Shown: positions 33,800-43,005, counted from the stretch's first letter. The stretch: 64,000 nt of DNA from Streptomyces aurantiogriseus (GCF_014649375.1 NZ_BMSX01000008.1:248001-312000), one strand, 5' to 3'. Made by a program: numbers and translations. The notes: generated from the sequence alone by a model not told the origin.

Positions 33800-36700
33800 C
33801 TACTGCGTGGAGCCGCCAGAGCCGCTGTGCCGCCCGCGGGGGGCACCCATCTCGATGTCGACCTCTCGCCACTTGATCCGGCGGACGCGATCGCGCAGTG
33901 CGTCGGAGGAACCGAGCTGGGCGATGACGTGGTCCACGTCACCGTCCATGGCGCTCTCTTCCGTGCGGCGGATCGCTGCGGCAGCGGAGCCGGGGGCGGC
34001 AGGTGTTTCCTCCCCGATGGCGCCGGAGGCTTCCGCCTCGTGGAGCCGGGCGTCCTCGATCATCGCGTCGACCGCCGGATCGTCGGGGGAGAGCTGGACG
34101 CCTCCCGCCGTTTCGTTCGGCGCCACCGTCAAGTCGGGGTCGAGTCGGTAGGTCATGCCGCCGAAGGTGACTCCGTCGGCCGAGGCAGTGACGCGGATCG
34201 AGAGAGCACTGCCCGCGTTCAGGACCTCGTCACGGGTGAAGTCCTGGCCGGGACGCAGGCTCACGGTGACCTTGCGCTCGGCACCGGGCGCCAGACCGAG
34301 GGCGAACGGGGAGTCACTGCGGCCGCTGACCCGGATCCGCCAGTCACGGTCGGCCAGGAACGGCGGCAGCTCCGCCTTGAGTGTGATGCGGGCTTCGCCG
34401 CTGAGCGGATTGCGCACCGTGAAGCTGCGGTTCACGAATCCCGAGAGCAGCCCGCGGAGGCCGCCTCCGCCCGGCACCGGTGCGACGTTGCGCTGTGCGA
34501 GGTTGTTGTCGAACGGCACCAGGCGCCACTCGGCCGTGGGCCCGGCCGCGCAGGGGAAGAACGTGCCGGGGTCGATGTTGCTCAGGTCACCGGCGGCGCT
34601 GACCTCCATGAACATGCACTCGTGGCCGACCGTGCCCGGCCTCCAGCGGAAGGGGCCGACGACCGTGCTGCCGCCCGGCGGAATCCCGCCGGGTACCGCG
34701 ATCTGTGCCGTGTCCATCGGCTTCCAGTCGCCTGGCCAGGAAAGGCCGACGCCCGGGTCGGCGGAGTAACCCCGCACCACCACGTTGTCGGCCGGCTTGG
34801 TGCCCCTGTTCCTGACGCGCACGTATGCGTGGTTCACCTGTCCGACGACAGGTGTTTCATGCACTCCGCCACCGCCTCCCGCGCTCGGCGCCAGCCGGTT
34901 CCAGATGTCGGTGCATTCCCAGTGGGACGGCTGGAACCCGTACTCGCCGCCCCGGCCGTCGTCGATGTAGACGTCGACGTCCGGCGGCGCGCCGGGCTTC
35001 GTCACCGGGGCCGGGGCGCCGGGGGGCTGGTAGAGGCCCTGCTTCTCGAAGCTCCAGCGGATCACTTTGTGGAACGTACCGCCGCGGTGGCCCTCGAAGT
35101 CGGCGGTGCCGATGTCGGCGTTCATCAGGGCGGTCACGAACACCTTGGGGTCCGGTGTGGGGATGACGGGGCTGCTGGCCAGGGACCCGACCGCCTTGAA
35201 GATGAGGTACATCGTCTGGCGTGCCGCGAGTTTGCGGCGGTTGACGTCCGCGGAGTCCCCGCCGAGCGACTGGTACAGACGGAAGTGCGTCGTCGACAGG
35301 ATCTGTTCGCTCGAGTAGCCGCCCTTGTCGTTCTGTCCGCCCCATGCCCAGCCGTCGGTCACCGCACGGCCGTGGTTGCGGTGGGGCAGGATCCACGGGA
35401 AGGTCTGGAACCGGAGCACCGGGTCGGTTCTGAGCGAGGACTCCGGGTCCATGTACACCGCGGCCAGACTGTCCCCGGCGCTGTGCGCGAAGCCGAAGTT
35501 CGGGGAATGGACGCTGTCCCACAGAATCGTGTGGCCGAACTCGTGCAGGACGACGCGCAGATCGGCGGCGATACTGACCGCCGGGAACGGCGATCCCGCC
35601 AGACCGAACTCGAAACCCCCGGAGCCGGTGCCGGTCACGTTGCCCGGCGCCCGTGCGTTGATGTCGTCACGGAAGCCGCAGGCGTCCACGGGCACCGGGA
35701 AGTCGGTGCCGTCGAAGTAGCTCTCGAGCTTGAAGCCCATCCCCTGCAGGTGACGGAACAGCCAGTCGCAGTGGTGGTAGGCGTTCACCGCCGCGAACTC
35801 CCGCGCGGGCGCGTCGAAGAAGAAGGTGGCCGGCGGATTCGTCGCGGTGGGTGGACCGACGAACGGCAGAGCCGTGTCGACGACCTCCACGAACGTGCCC
35901 CTGAGGTGTTGGGGGTCACCGTCGCTGAGACCTTCCAGGACGGCCGCGGAGCGGAACGGGTTGAGGGTTGCCGCGGGGCCGGTCGGCGGTGCGGTCGGAG
36001 CGCCGGCCGTCAGAGGGTCGGTCCGGTAGATCAGGCCGGTGGCACAGGCCGTCAGCGCCCGGAGGTAGAGGACCGCCCCCGTGGTGGTTTCGACGAAGGC
36101 GCGCCAGTTGAGCGACGGATGGCCGGTGACGGGCAGGGAGAACAGCACCTCGGTCACGCGGTAGTACTGCTCAGGAGAGACGGCGTCGGGAACGGGCGGA
36201 AGCGGAAGCGTGGGCGGCGCTGCCTCCAGCTTCTCGCTCGGAGTGGTGCGGGTCTCCGGGTCGAACCTCTGGTCCGGGTCGTACTGGTAGACCAGCTGCC
36301 GCCTCGCATTCACCGTCGGTGTGCCGCCGGTGCGCACACCCAGCAGGGACTTGAGTACGCCCGGAGTGATGTCGCCCGGACCGTACCGCCCGCCTTCCGG
36401 CGGGTCCTCCGGCAGCTCCACGTCCGTCCGGACCGAACTCTGCGACGCCGTGACCCGCATGGGTTCCGGCTGGATACTGACGCTCACCCCGGCTTCCCAC
36501 ACGGGCAGGTCGTCGTACTTCTGCTGGTAGGAGACGACCGTGGTGCCCATGACCTCCTTCTCCTCCGCGAGTTCCAGCGTGCTGTGGCCCGGGGAGGGGG
36601 CCGGGGCGATTCTCTGGTCGGTGAGGGACGCACCGCCGCCGTTGCCCGGCAGCATGGCCTCTTCGATTCCGTAGATGGGTGCGACCTCCCGCAGATAACT

Positions 36701-36868
36701 CTCCGCGAGAACCTGAGCCGTCCGGGCGGGCACCCCGGCGATGCCGGTGTGCTCCGCGAATTCCTGACTTCCGGGTGACACCGCCACGAACGGCTGCTGG
36801 AAATGCTCCAGGTGCTGCACCTTGCCGTTGTTTTCGTTGCGTACGTTCTCGGTGAGCTCGAATGCCAT
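33800..36868 (-). CDS. Large putative zinc metallopeptidase with propeptide-like and CARDB-like domains
   Basis: A 1022-residue protein. The N-terminal 250 residues include VVSYQQKYDDLPVWEAGVSV, resembling the FTP propeptide region of thermolysin/fungalysin precursors. The zinc site is VVLHEFGHTILWD with His442, Glu443 and His446, followed by FGFAHSAGDSLAAVY, where His462 or Asp466 may supply the third ligand instead of the usual Glu. Around 660-760 is an Ig-like CARDB segment (HAYVRVRNRGTKPADNVVVR). No signal peptide was seen, unusual for a peptidase with a propeptide. It starts 16 bases after the HAD-M28 gene. The exact peptidase family is uncertain. Confidence 0.75.
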   Translation of the reverse strand: MAFELTENVRNENNGKVQHLEHFQQPFVAVSPGSQEFAEHTGIAGVPARTAQVLAESYLREVAPIYGIEEAMLPGNGGGASLTDQRIAPAPSPGHSTLELAEEKEVMGTTVVSYQQKYDDLPVWEAGVSVSIQPEPMRVTASQSSVRTDVELPEDPPEGGRYGPGDITPGVLKSLLGVRTGGTPTVNARRQLVYQYDPDQRFDPETRTTPSEKLEAAPPTLPLPPVPDAVSPEQYYRVTEVLFSLPVTGHPSLNWRAFVETTTGAVLYLRALTACATGLIYRTDPLTAGAPTAPPTGPAATLNPFRSAAVLEGLSDGDPQHLRGTFVEVVDTALPFVGPPTATNPPATFFFDAPAREFAAVNAYHHCDWLFRHLQGMGFKLESYFDGTDFPVPVDACGFRDDINARAPGNVTGTGSGGFEFGLAGSPFPAVSIAADLRVVLHEFGHTILWDSVHSPNFGFAHSAGDSLAAVYMDPESSLRTDPVLRFQTFPWILPHRNHGRAVTDGWAWGGQNDKGGYSSEQILSTTHFRLYQSLGGDSADVNRRKLAARQTMYLIFKAVGSLASSPVIPTPDPKVFVTALMNADIGTADFEGHRGGTFHKVIRWSFEKQGLYQPPGAPAPVTKPGAPPDVDVYIDDGRGGEYGFQPSHWECTDIWNRLAPSAGGGGGVHETPVVGQVNHAYVRVRNRGTKPADNVVVRGYSADPGVGLSWPGDWKPMDTAQIAVPGGIPPGGSTVVGPFRWRPGTVGHECMFMEVSAAGDLSNIDPGTFFPCAAGPTAEWRLVPFDNNLAQRNVAPVPGGGGLRGLLSGFVNRSFTVRNPLSGEARITLKAELPPFLADRDWRIRVSGRSDSPFALGLAPGAERKVTVSLRPGQDFTRDEVLNAGSALSIRVTASADGVTFGGMTYRLDPDLTVAPNETAGGVQLSPDDPAVDAMIEDARLHEAEASGAIGEETPAAPGSAAAAIRRTEESAMDGDVDHVIAQLGSSDALRDRVRRIKWREVDIEMGAPRGRHSGSGGSTQ

Positions 36869-36884
36869 GATGATTCGCTCCTAG

Positions 36885-38855
36885 CTACCGGGTGGCGGAA
36901 ATCCACGCTGCCGCGGTCACGGCCCGGGCGATGTCCCTCGCGTAATCCGCGTTGATCGTCCTGTCAGCAGGGAGGTGATAGTTCGGGTTGGGCTCCGGAT
37001 TCGGTGCCGAGGACCCGGGGCCGATGAAGAAGTCCTCCGAGACGAGACACGCCCGGTATCCGTGGAGCTGGAAGCTGTAGTGGTCGCTGCGTTCCTCGGC
37101 CGGATCGCCCCCCGCGGTGGACCCGGGGTACATCTGCGGAGCGGGAAGGCTCGGCGCAACCTGCGAGGCTGTGGCGGCGATCAGCTTGGCGAGCTGGACC
37201 GAGCGAGCCTGCACGGACGCGGAGGGCGTGAAGCCGGCGTGCAGCTCGAATTCCCGGGGCTGCAGAACGTCGTAGCCGATCATGTCCATCTGCAGGACCG
37301 CCACGATGTCCGTACCGAGCTGCGCCTGGTCCCGCGCGTAGGCGTGACTGCCCACGAGCCCGTGTTCCTCGGCGTTGAAGAAGACGAAGCGGATCTCGCG
37401 GCGTGCCACGCCGACCTCGGCCGTGAGCGCCGACATCGCCCTGACCGCGCAGAGGACACCGGCGACACCGCTGCCGTCGTCGTCGGCGCCGGGGGCGGGA
37501 TCGACCTGAGCGCGGTATCCGGGCTGCCGTGCGCCCGTCGAGTCCATGTGCGCGGTGACCAGGACCACACCGTCGAGACCGGAGCCGGCGAGGGTGGCCT
37601 CCACGTTGTCGTAGGAGCGGCCCTCGTGTACGAACTGGTGTGCTCGTACGGTCAGCAGGCCGGATCCGGCGGAGGTGACGTCGGCGAGCAGGGTACGGAC
37701 CGCAGAGGCGTTGTCCGGGTGGTGAATGTGACGGCTGCGAATGGTCACGGTGTCGGACGCCGGACGGACACCGGTGTACCGCTCCACTTCCCGACTCATC
37801 CGCTGTGCAGTGATGTTCTCCGTGACGAGGTTCCGCTCCGCGAGCGTCAGCCGGGGATCGAGTGCAGCGAGCGTGTCCGCGTCGTGGGGTGCGACGGTGG
37901 GTGTCGCTGCCGAGGGCGCGGCGCCGTCCGCACGACCGTCCAGTAGTGCGGGAGTGGCCTGCAGCTTCAGGTTGTGGCCGTGTCGCGCGCCCGAGAAGTG
38001 GTAGCTCTCCACGGAGCGCCCGGCAGGGATCGCGACGAACAGGCCCTCCGGTGAGGAGGCGAGGACGCGGCGCGCCGATCCGTCGTCGGAGAAGAGGTCG
38101 AAGGCGTTCCCGGCCGGCGACCCGAAGCCGCTGTCGTTCTGCCGGTCGTCGCGGAGCAGGTAGAGGTCCGTGGTGAGCGGCTCGTCCTCCACGCCCAGGC
38201 GGTCGACCGGGAACCCCAGGTCGTCCAGTTTCAGTGCGGTCGCCGCGTCTGCCACGGCATACACCTCGACCGACGGGGGAGCTGCGCGGCGTACCGCGCC
38301 GTACAGAGGAACCAGCGGCTGTTCCCGCAGGAGAGAGCGCCAGTCCGTCCCGCTCGCTCCTGCAGGAGGAACGCGGATGCGCAGATAGCGCAGCGGCGCA
38401 AGCCGGCCCAGCACGGTCAGTGCGAGGCTGGGATGGGGGGCGACGAGAAAGTCCGCGAGCCGGGCGAAAGACCGCTCGGTGGCGTCCTCGCCCACGAAAA
38501 GCAGCCGAGGTCTGTGCCTTGCCCCGGCATTCTGTGCTGCTGCATTCTGTGCTGCGGCAGCGGCCTGCTCGAAGAGGAGCGTGGAATTCTTCGGACCATA
38601 GAGAACCAGTTGCTGGTCGAACTTTTCCAGTAGACCGGCCCGGTCGAGGGCCGCATTGACGCGTTCTTCCGGAATGGTACCCCGGTCGGAGAGGATTCCG
38701 AGCCGGACCCCTTTCTCGTGGAGGGCCGACAGGATGGGTGGGATATCTGGGTAGGCTATAAGGCTCTCTATGTCTGTTCCGTCCGCGGATACTCGCACAG
38801 AAGCGAGTGTGTTTCCGATGTCGAAGAAGGCGACACTTCCCGAGTGCTCAGCCAT
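36885..38855 (-). CDS. HAD-like domain fused to an M28 zinc aminopeptidase
   Basis: A 656-residue protein. Residues 1-140 form a HAD fold: nucleophile Asp12 in FFDIGNTLA, motif II GILSDRGT, Lys in YGPKNSTLLF and acidic motif LFVGEDATER. Gly14 replaces the general-acid Asp, so simple phosphatase chemistry is doubtful. Residues about 350-656 form an M28 peptidase with all ligands visible: His436 in VTAHMDS, Asp in GADDDGSG, the Glu pair in NAEEHG, Asp in LQMDMIG and His in ERSDHYSFQ. There is no signal peptide, unlike secreted M28 enzymes such as the one at 61660. It is the first gene of the run, with about 650 bases of gene-poor DNA upstream. Confidence 0.82.
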   Translation of the reverse strand: MAEHSGSVAFFDIGNTLASVRVSADGTDIESLIAYPDIPPILSALHEKGVRLGILSDRGTIPEERVNAALDRAGLLEKFDQQLVLYGPKNSTLLFEQAAAAAQNAAAQNAGARHRPRLLFVGEDATERSFARLADFLVAPHPSLALTVLGRLAPLRYLRIRVPPAGASGTDWRSLLREQPLVPLYGAVRRAAPPSVEVYAVADAATALKLDDLGFPVDRLGVEDEPLTTDLYLLRDDRQNDSGFGSPAGNAFDLFSDDGSARRVLASSPEGLFVAIPAGRSVESYHFSGARHGHNLKLQATPALLDGRADGAAPSAATPTVAPHDADTLAALDPRLTLAERNLVTENITAQRMSREVERYTGVRPASDTVTIRSRHIHHPDNASAVRTLLADVTSAGSGLLTVRAHQFVHEGRSYDNVEATLAGSGLDGVVLVTAHMDSTGARQPGYRAQVDPAPGADDDGSGVAGVLCAVRAMSALTAEVGVARREIRFVFFNAEEHGLVGSHAYARDQAQLGTDIVAVLQMDMIGYDVLQPREFELHAGFTPSASVQARSVQLAKLIAATASQVAPSLPAPQMYPGSTAGGDPAEERSDHYSFQLHGYRACLVSEDFFIGPGSSAPNPEPNPNYHLPADRTINADYARDIARAVTAAAWISATR

Positions 38856-39262
38856 TGACGGATCCTCCTCGGCGCATGCGCGACAGGCGTGCGTCGATGC
38901 GAAAGGTAAATCCGTACGTCGTTCACCTGCGCTGATTCCGATCGCTCATCCGGCGCTGTCGACGTGGGCCCCTCACAACATGGTGGGCCTGCAACGCAGC
39001 CGCTGCAACTGGGCGGAGATGGTGGTACCGCGCTCGCTCCATCGGGGAAACAGTTGGCGTTTCGATTACATGACGGCCCGTCACGAGTTGGGTCGGCGAT
39101 ATCGCTTGAGCAGACGACGGATGACGGTGCCGGTCCTCGGCGTGCCAGAGCACGGCGCGGGACAGGACGGCGCGTTCGCGGCGGTGGCGCCGACGAGCTT
39201 CACGCCCCGCTTCTTGGCCTTGGTGTACGGTCCGGCCCCGATGAAGGCCGGTGGCTGATGCC
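38856..39262. other. Gene-poor region upstream of the protease/nuclease run
   Basis: About 400 bases that should hold the promoter of the minus-strand run starting at 38855. Open frames on both strands are short and I could not match them to a family. A minus-strand stretch around 39110-39260 (KAKKRGVKLVGATAAN, then RTGTVIRRLLKRY) might be a worn transposase piece, but this is not secure. Confidence 0.4.
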
Positions 39263-39490
39263 GGTCGCTGCGACGTCCCAGCCGCCCTGGCCGAGCTGCC
39301 ACAACAGCCAGTCACAGCTTCCGGCGGTGTAGACGAACTCCTCGGGGCCGAGCCGGCACAGCACGCCCTCGGAGGCGACCCAGCCGTTCTCGTCGAGCTG
39401 GACATGGTGCTTGATCCAGCCCGTCTCGAAACGGGAGAGATCCCTCATGCCCAGGCGGTCGAGGTGCGGGTGCCCAGCGTGCGGGCGAGG
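39263..39490 (-). pseudogene. GcvT-like (aminomethyltransferase/O-demethylase) fragment
   Basis: The minus frame reads LGMRDLSRFETGWIKHHVQL, DENGWVASEGVLCRLGPEEF, VYTAGSCDWLLWQLGQGGWD, VAAT, then loses similarity. This is an internal piece of the folate-binding GcvT fold, similar to the tetrahydrofolate-dependent aromatic O-demethylase branch. Start and both ends of the domain are missing (intact proteins have about 350-470 residues). It lies just downstream of the ABC transporter operon in the same direction and was probably once its catabolic partner. Confidence 0.65.
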
Positions 39491-39514
39491 CGGGTGGTGC
39501 GCTCATGTGTCCCT

Positions 39515-40345
39515 TCAGAGGTGCGGAGTCGCGGTTGCGGCGCCTGCCGCGCTCGGAACGGAGGCCTCTGTGTCGCCGCTGTGGTGCTTGGCGCGCTGGA
39601 TCTGTTCGTAGACGTGCGCGCGCAGTTCGCCGAAGCGGGCGCTGGAGCGGGTGTGCAACTGGTCGCGCTCGTCGGGCAGATCGATGGTCAGGTCCTCCTG
39701 CACCACGGTCGGCGACTTGGACAGGATGATCGTGCGCTGGCCGAGGTAGACGGCTTCGTCGATGTCGTGGGTGACGAACAGGACGGTGACGCCGAGTTCG
39801 CGCCACAGGCGCCGGATGAGGTCCTCCAGGTCGGCGCGGGTCTGCGCGTCGACCGCTGCGAAGGGCTCGTCCATGAGCAGCACTTTCGGCTCGTAGGCGA
39901 CGGCGCGGGCGATGGCGACGCGTTGCTGCATGCCTCCGGAGAGCTGCCAGGGGTAGGCGTGGTGGGCGTCGGCCAGGCCGACCACCTCCAGGGCGTGGTC
40001 GACGAGTTCCTTCTCGCGGGCCTTGCCGAGTTTCTTGCGGCGCAGCGGGAGGGCGACGTTGTCGCGGACGTTCATCCAGGCGAACAGGGAGCGGCCGTAC
40101 TCCTGGAAGACCACCGCCATGCCGGGCGGGGGCCCGCTGACCGGGCGGCCGTCCAGCATCACCTCGCCGCCGGTGGGGGCGAGCAGTCCGGCCATGCACT
40201 TGAGGAGGGTGGTCTTGCCGCAGCCGGACGGGCCGACCAGGCACACCAGTTCATTGGCGTCGATGTGGAAGCTGAGACTGCGCAGTGCCTCGACGGTGCG
40301 GTTGCGGCCGGTGTAGGTCTTCTGCAGGTTGCGTACGTCGAGCAT
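39515..40345 (-). CDS. ABC transporter ATP-binding protein (NitT/TauT family)
   Basis: A 276-residue ATPase with Walker A VGPSGCGKTTLLKC, Q-loop VFQEYGRSLFAW, signature LSGGMQQRVAIARA, Walker B VLLMDEPFAAVD and the switch His in LFVTHDIDEAV. The FQEYGRSLFAWMNV sequence after the Q-loop is typical of the nitrate/sulfonate/taurine class. ATG 40345 has AAGGAG. It is the last gene of a four-gene importer operon (binding protein, two permeases, ATPase) starting at 43005. Confidence 0.92.
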   Translation of the reverse strand: MLDVRNLQKTYTGRNRTVEALRSLSFHIDANELVCLVGPSGCGKTTLLKCMAGLLAPTGGEVMLDGRPVSGPPPGMAVVFQEYGRSLFAWMNVRDNVALPLRRKKLGKAREKELVDHALEVVGLADAHHAYPWQLSGGMQQRVAIARAVAYEPKVLLMDEPFAAVDAQTRADLEDLIRRLWRELGVTVLFVTHDIDEAVYLGQRTIILSKSPTVVQEDLTIDLPDERDQLHTRSSARFGELRAHVYEQIQRAKHHSGDTEASVPSAAGAATATPHL

Positions 40346-40392
40346 CGACGTCTCCTTCGTACGGGTGGTGGGCGTCGTGGCCGGACGGCGGG

Positions 40393-41175
40393 TCAGGTGT
40401 CGCGCTGGGCGCGGCGCAGGCCGTGGTACCAGGCCAGGGCCCGGTTCTCGGCGAACCGGAAGAGCAGCGACAGGACGAAGCCGAGCAGGCCGAGCAGCAG
40501 GACGCCGCTCCACATCTCGGGGATGGCGAACGTGCGCTGGAACTGCACGATGGTGAAGCCCAGTCCGTTGCTGGCGGCGAACATCTCGCTGATGACCATG
40601 AGGATGATCCCGATCGACAGCGACTGCCGCATGCCCGTGACGATCTGCGGGCTGGCCGAGCGCAGCACGAGGTGCCACAGGCGGGACGGGCCGGTGATGC
40701 CGTAGGAGCGGCAGGTGTCGCTGAGCACTTCGTCCACGGCGCGGACGCCCTCGACCGTGTTGAGCAGGATCGGCCAGACGCAGCCGCTGACGATGACCAG
40801 GATCTTCATGGTGTCGCCGATGCCCGCGAACAGCATGATCACGGGTACCAGCACCGGTGGCGGGACGGCCCGGAAGAGCTCCAGCACCGGCTCCAGGACG
40901 TCCCGTACGACGCGGCTCATGCCGACGACGAGGCCGAGTCCGACGCCGACGGCGACGGCGAGGAGGTAGCCCGCGGTGAGCCGGAGGAGGCTGGGCAGGA
41001 TGTCGGCCGTGAGCCGGTCGCCCGCCCAGACCTCCCCGAACTTCCGCAGGATGGTGGACAGCGGTGGGAAGTAGACGTCGGTGCTGTCGGCGGTGGCGAA
41101 CCACCACACGGCGAACAGGACCGCGGGCATGCCCAGCAGAAGCAGAATCCGCCGGCCCGCTGTGAGGACGGTCAT
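40393..41175 (-). CDS. ABC transporter permease (NitT/TauT family)
   Basis: A 260-residue inner-membrane permease with about six helices and the BPD_transp_1 EAA loop around EVLSDTCRSYGITGPSRLWH and LVLRSASPQIVTGMRQSLS. It pairs with the second permease encoded just upstream (4-base spacing), giving a heterodimer rather than the usual homodimer of SsuC-type systems. The substrate cannot be read from the sequence. Confidence 0.9.
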   Translation of the reverse strand: MTVLTAGRRILLLLGMPAVLFAVWWFATADSTDVYFPPLSTILRKFGEVWAGDRLTADILPSLLRLTAGYLLAVAVGVGLGLVVGMSRVVRDVLEPVLELFRAVPPPVLVPVIMLFAGIGDTMKILVIVSGCVWPILLNTVEGVRAVDEVLSDTCRSYGITGPSRLWHLVLRSASPQIVTGMRQSLSIGIILMVISEMFAASNGLGFTIVQFQRTFAIPEMWSGVLLLGLLGFVLSLLFRFAENRALAWYHGLRRAQRDT

Positions 41176-41179
41176 CAGG

Positions 41180-42031
41180 TCATCCCTCCCTGCGCAGGGA
41201 CTGGTGCCAGTGCAGCGCCCGCCGTTCGACGGCCCGCGCCACCAGGTTGATCGCGACTCCGAGCAGGCCGGTGACCAGCACCAGGGCATACACGCGCGAT
41301 ACGGCTCCGGAGTTCTGCGCGACGGCGATCTCGTGGCCCAGGCCGGGTGAGCCGATGACGAGTTCCGCGGTGATGGCGAGGACCAGCGCCACGGCGGACG
41401 CCAGCCGTACGCCCGTCATCACATACGGCAGCGCGGTGGGCCACAGGACGTACCGCACCCGGCCCCATCGGCCGAGCTGATAGCTGCGGGCGGTGTCGTC
41501 CGCCACCGGGTCGACGTCCTGTGTGCCGGCCAGCACCTGGACGAGCACCTGCCAGAAGGAGGCGTACACCACCAGCAGCAGTGTGGACTCCAGGTCGGTG
41601 CCGTAGAGCAGCACCGCCACGGGAATGAGTGCGACGGACGGGATGGGCCGCAGGAACTCGATGGTGGAGGCCGTCACCGCCCGCAGTACGGGAACGGAGC
41701 CGATCACCACTCCGGCCACCACCCCGGCCACGACCGCGATGGCCAGTCCGAGCCCCCACCCGGTCAGGGTGTCGGCGAGTGCCGTCCAGAACGCGTTCTC
41801 GGCGAGCAGGTGCCACAGTGTGCGGCCGATCTCCGAAGCGGGTGGAAGGTAGTCGGCCGAGACCACACCGGTGTGGGGCAGTGCTTCGAGGACCGCCACC
41901 AGACCGGCCAGGCCGGCGAGCCCGCGCAGCGCGGTGACGGTGCCGGGGCCGCGCCGACCGGGGGCCCCGCCGGGACCGGCACCGGTCCCGGCGGGCTTCG
42001 TCTTCACGGACGCGATGGCCGACGGTGTCAC
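41180..42031 (-). CDS. ABC transporter permease (NitT/TauT family)
   Basis: A 283-residue permease with a Pro/Gly-rich cytoplasmic N-terminus followed by about six helices. The EAA-type loop is VADDTARSYQLGRWGRVRYV and LWPTALPYVMTGVRLASAVA. It overlaps the end of the binding-protein gene by 4 bases and precedes the other permease by 4 bases, so the operon is tightly coupled. Confidence 0.9.
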   Translation of the reverse strand: MTPSAIASVKTKPAGTGAGPGGAPGRRGPGTVTALRGLAGLAGLVAVLEALPHTGVVSADYLPPASEIGRTLWHLLAENAFWTALADTLTGWGLGLAIAVVAGVVAGVVIGSVPVLRAVTASTIEFLRPIPSVALIPVAVLLYGTDLESTLLLVVYASFWQVLVQVLAGTQDVDPVADDTARSYQLGRWGRVRYVLWPTALPYVMTGVRLASAVALVLAITAELVIGSPGLGHEIAVAQNSGAVSRVYALVLVTGLLGVAINLVARAVERRALHWHQSLRREG

Positions 42032-43005
42032 TGGAACAGCGCCTTCAGGTCGGGCTTCTTGTCGCTGAAGAGTCCGTCCTGCTCACCGAGCGAGGCCAGC
42101 TTCTCCAGGGAGGCCATGTCGTACTCCGCGGGCCACGACGGCAGCGTCAGGTTCTTCAGCACGTCACCGTCGATCTTGGTGTAGGTGGTGAGGATCTGCC
42201 GCGCCTCGTCCTTGTGCGCGGAGGCGTACGCGAGCGACTCGGCCATCGCCTCGGCGAACTTCTTCACCAGGTCGGGGTCTTCCTTCGTCAGCCGGGTCGA
42301 GGTGAAGAAGGTCGCCAGCGTGAGCTTGGGGTCGGTCTCGGCGAACGGCGACGCCACGACCCGGGCGCCCTGCGACTTGGCGATCGTCAGCGCGGGCTCG
42401 CCCATCCAGGCCGCGTCCACCTGGCCACCATCGAGGGCGGCCGGCATCTGGTCGAAGGGCATCTCGACGAACTTGACCTTCGAGGGATCGCCGCCGTCCT
42501 TGCGGACCGCCTCACGCACGGTGGTGTCACCGATGTTCTGCAGGGTGTTGACCGCCACCGTCTTCCCGGCGAGATCCTTGGCCGACTTGACAGGACTGTC
42601 CTTCTTGACCGCCACGCCGCTGATGTCGGTCGTGGTGTCTCCGGTCGTGGCCGAGCCGTTGGCCACCGACGTCACCGGAACTCCCTTGGTCTGGGCGATC
42701 ATCAGTGACGTGGTGTTGCTGAACCCGAACTGGAACTGTCCGCTCACCACACCGGGAATGATGGCGGCGCCGCCCTGGGCGCTCTCCATCTTCAGCTCGA
42801 TGCCGCGGCTGCTGAAGAAGCCCTTCTTCTGACCCAGATAGAGCGGCGCGACATCGACGATCGGGACGATACCGACCTTGACCTGGGTGGTCTTGCCGCT
42901 GCCCGAGGCGGACGAACCGCTCGTCCCAGCGGACGAGGATCCACATCCGGCCGCACCGGCGACCGTGACCACTGCTATCGCAAGCCCGAGAATGCGCCGT
43001 CGCAT
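42028..43005 (-). CDS. ABC transporter substrate-binding lipoprotein (NMT1/SsuA-like)
   Basis: A 325-residue extracytoplasmic binding protein. The signal MRRRILGLAIAVVTVAGAAG is followed by Cys21, a probable lipidation site. The mature part is NMT1/SsuA-like: GIVPIVDVAPLYLGQKKGFF, VSGQFQFGFSNTTSLMIAQT, DLAGKTVAVNTLQNIGDTTV, and DGGQVDAAWMGEPALTIAKS. Relatives bind sulfonates, nitrate, thiamine precursors or aromatic acids. The neighbouring PaaX regulator and GcvT fragment suggest an aromatic or O-methylated compound, but this is inference. Confidence 0.9.
   Translation of the reverse strand: MRRRILGLAIAVVTVAGAAGCGSSSAGTSGSSASGSGKTTQVKVGIVPIVDVAPLYLGQKKGFFSSRGIELKMESAQGGAAIIPGVVSGQFQFGFSNTTSLMIAQTKGVPVTSVANGSATTGDTTTDISGVAVKKDSPVKSAKDLAGKTVAVNTLQNIGDTTVREAVRKDGGDPSKVKFVEMPFDQMPAALDGGQVDAAWMGEPALTIAKSQGARVVASPFAETDPKLTLATFFTSTRLTKEDPDLVKKFAEAMAESLAYASAHKDEARQILTTYTKIDGDVLKNLTLPSWPAEYDMASLEKLASLGEQDGLFSDKKPDLKALFQ

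Noticed and set aside
33827..36778. 983-codon open frame on the plus strand
   Set aside because: It is the antisense shadow of the metallopeptidase gene. It is rich in Arg, Gly and Val as expected for complementary high-GC codons and has no recognisable domain.
39110..39260. Second transposase remnant beside the GcvT fragment
   Set aside because: The basic peptide is short and no catalytic motif or family-specific pattern could be seen.
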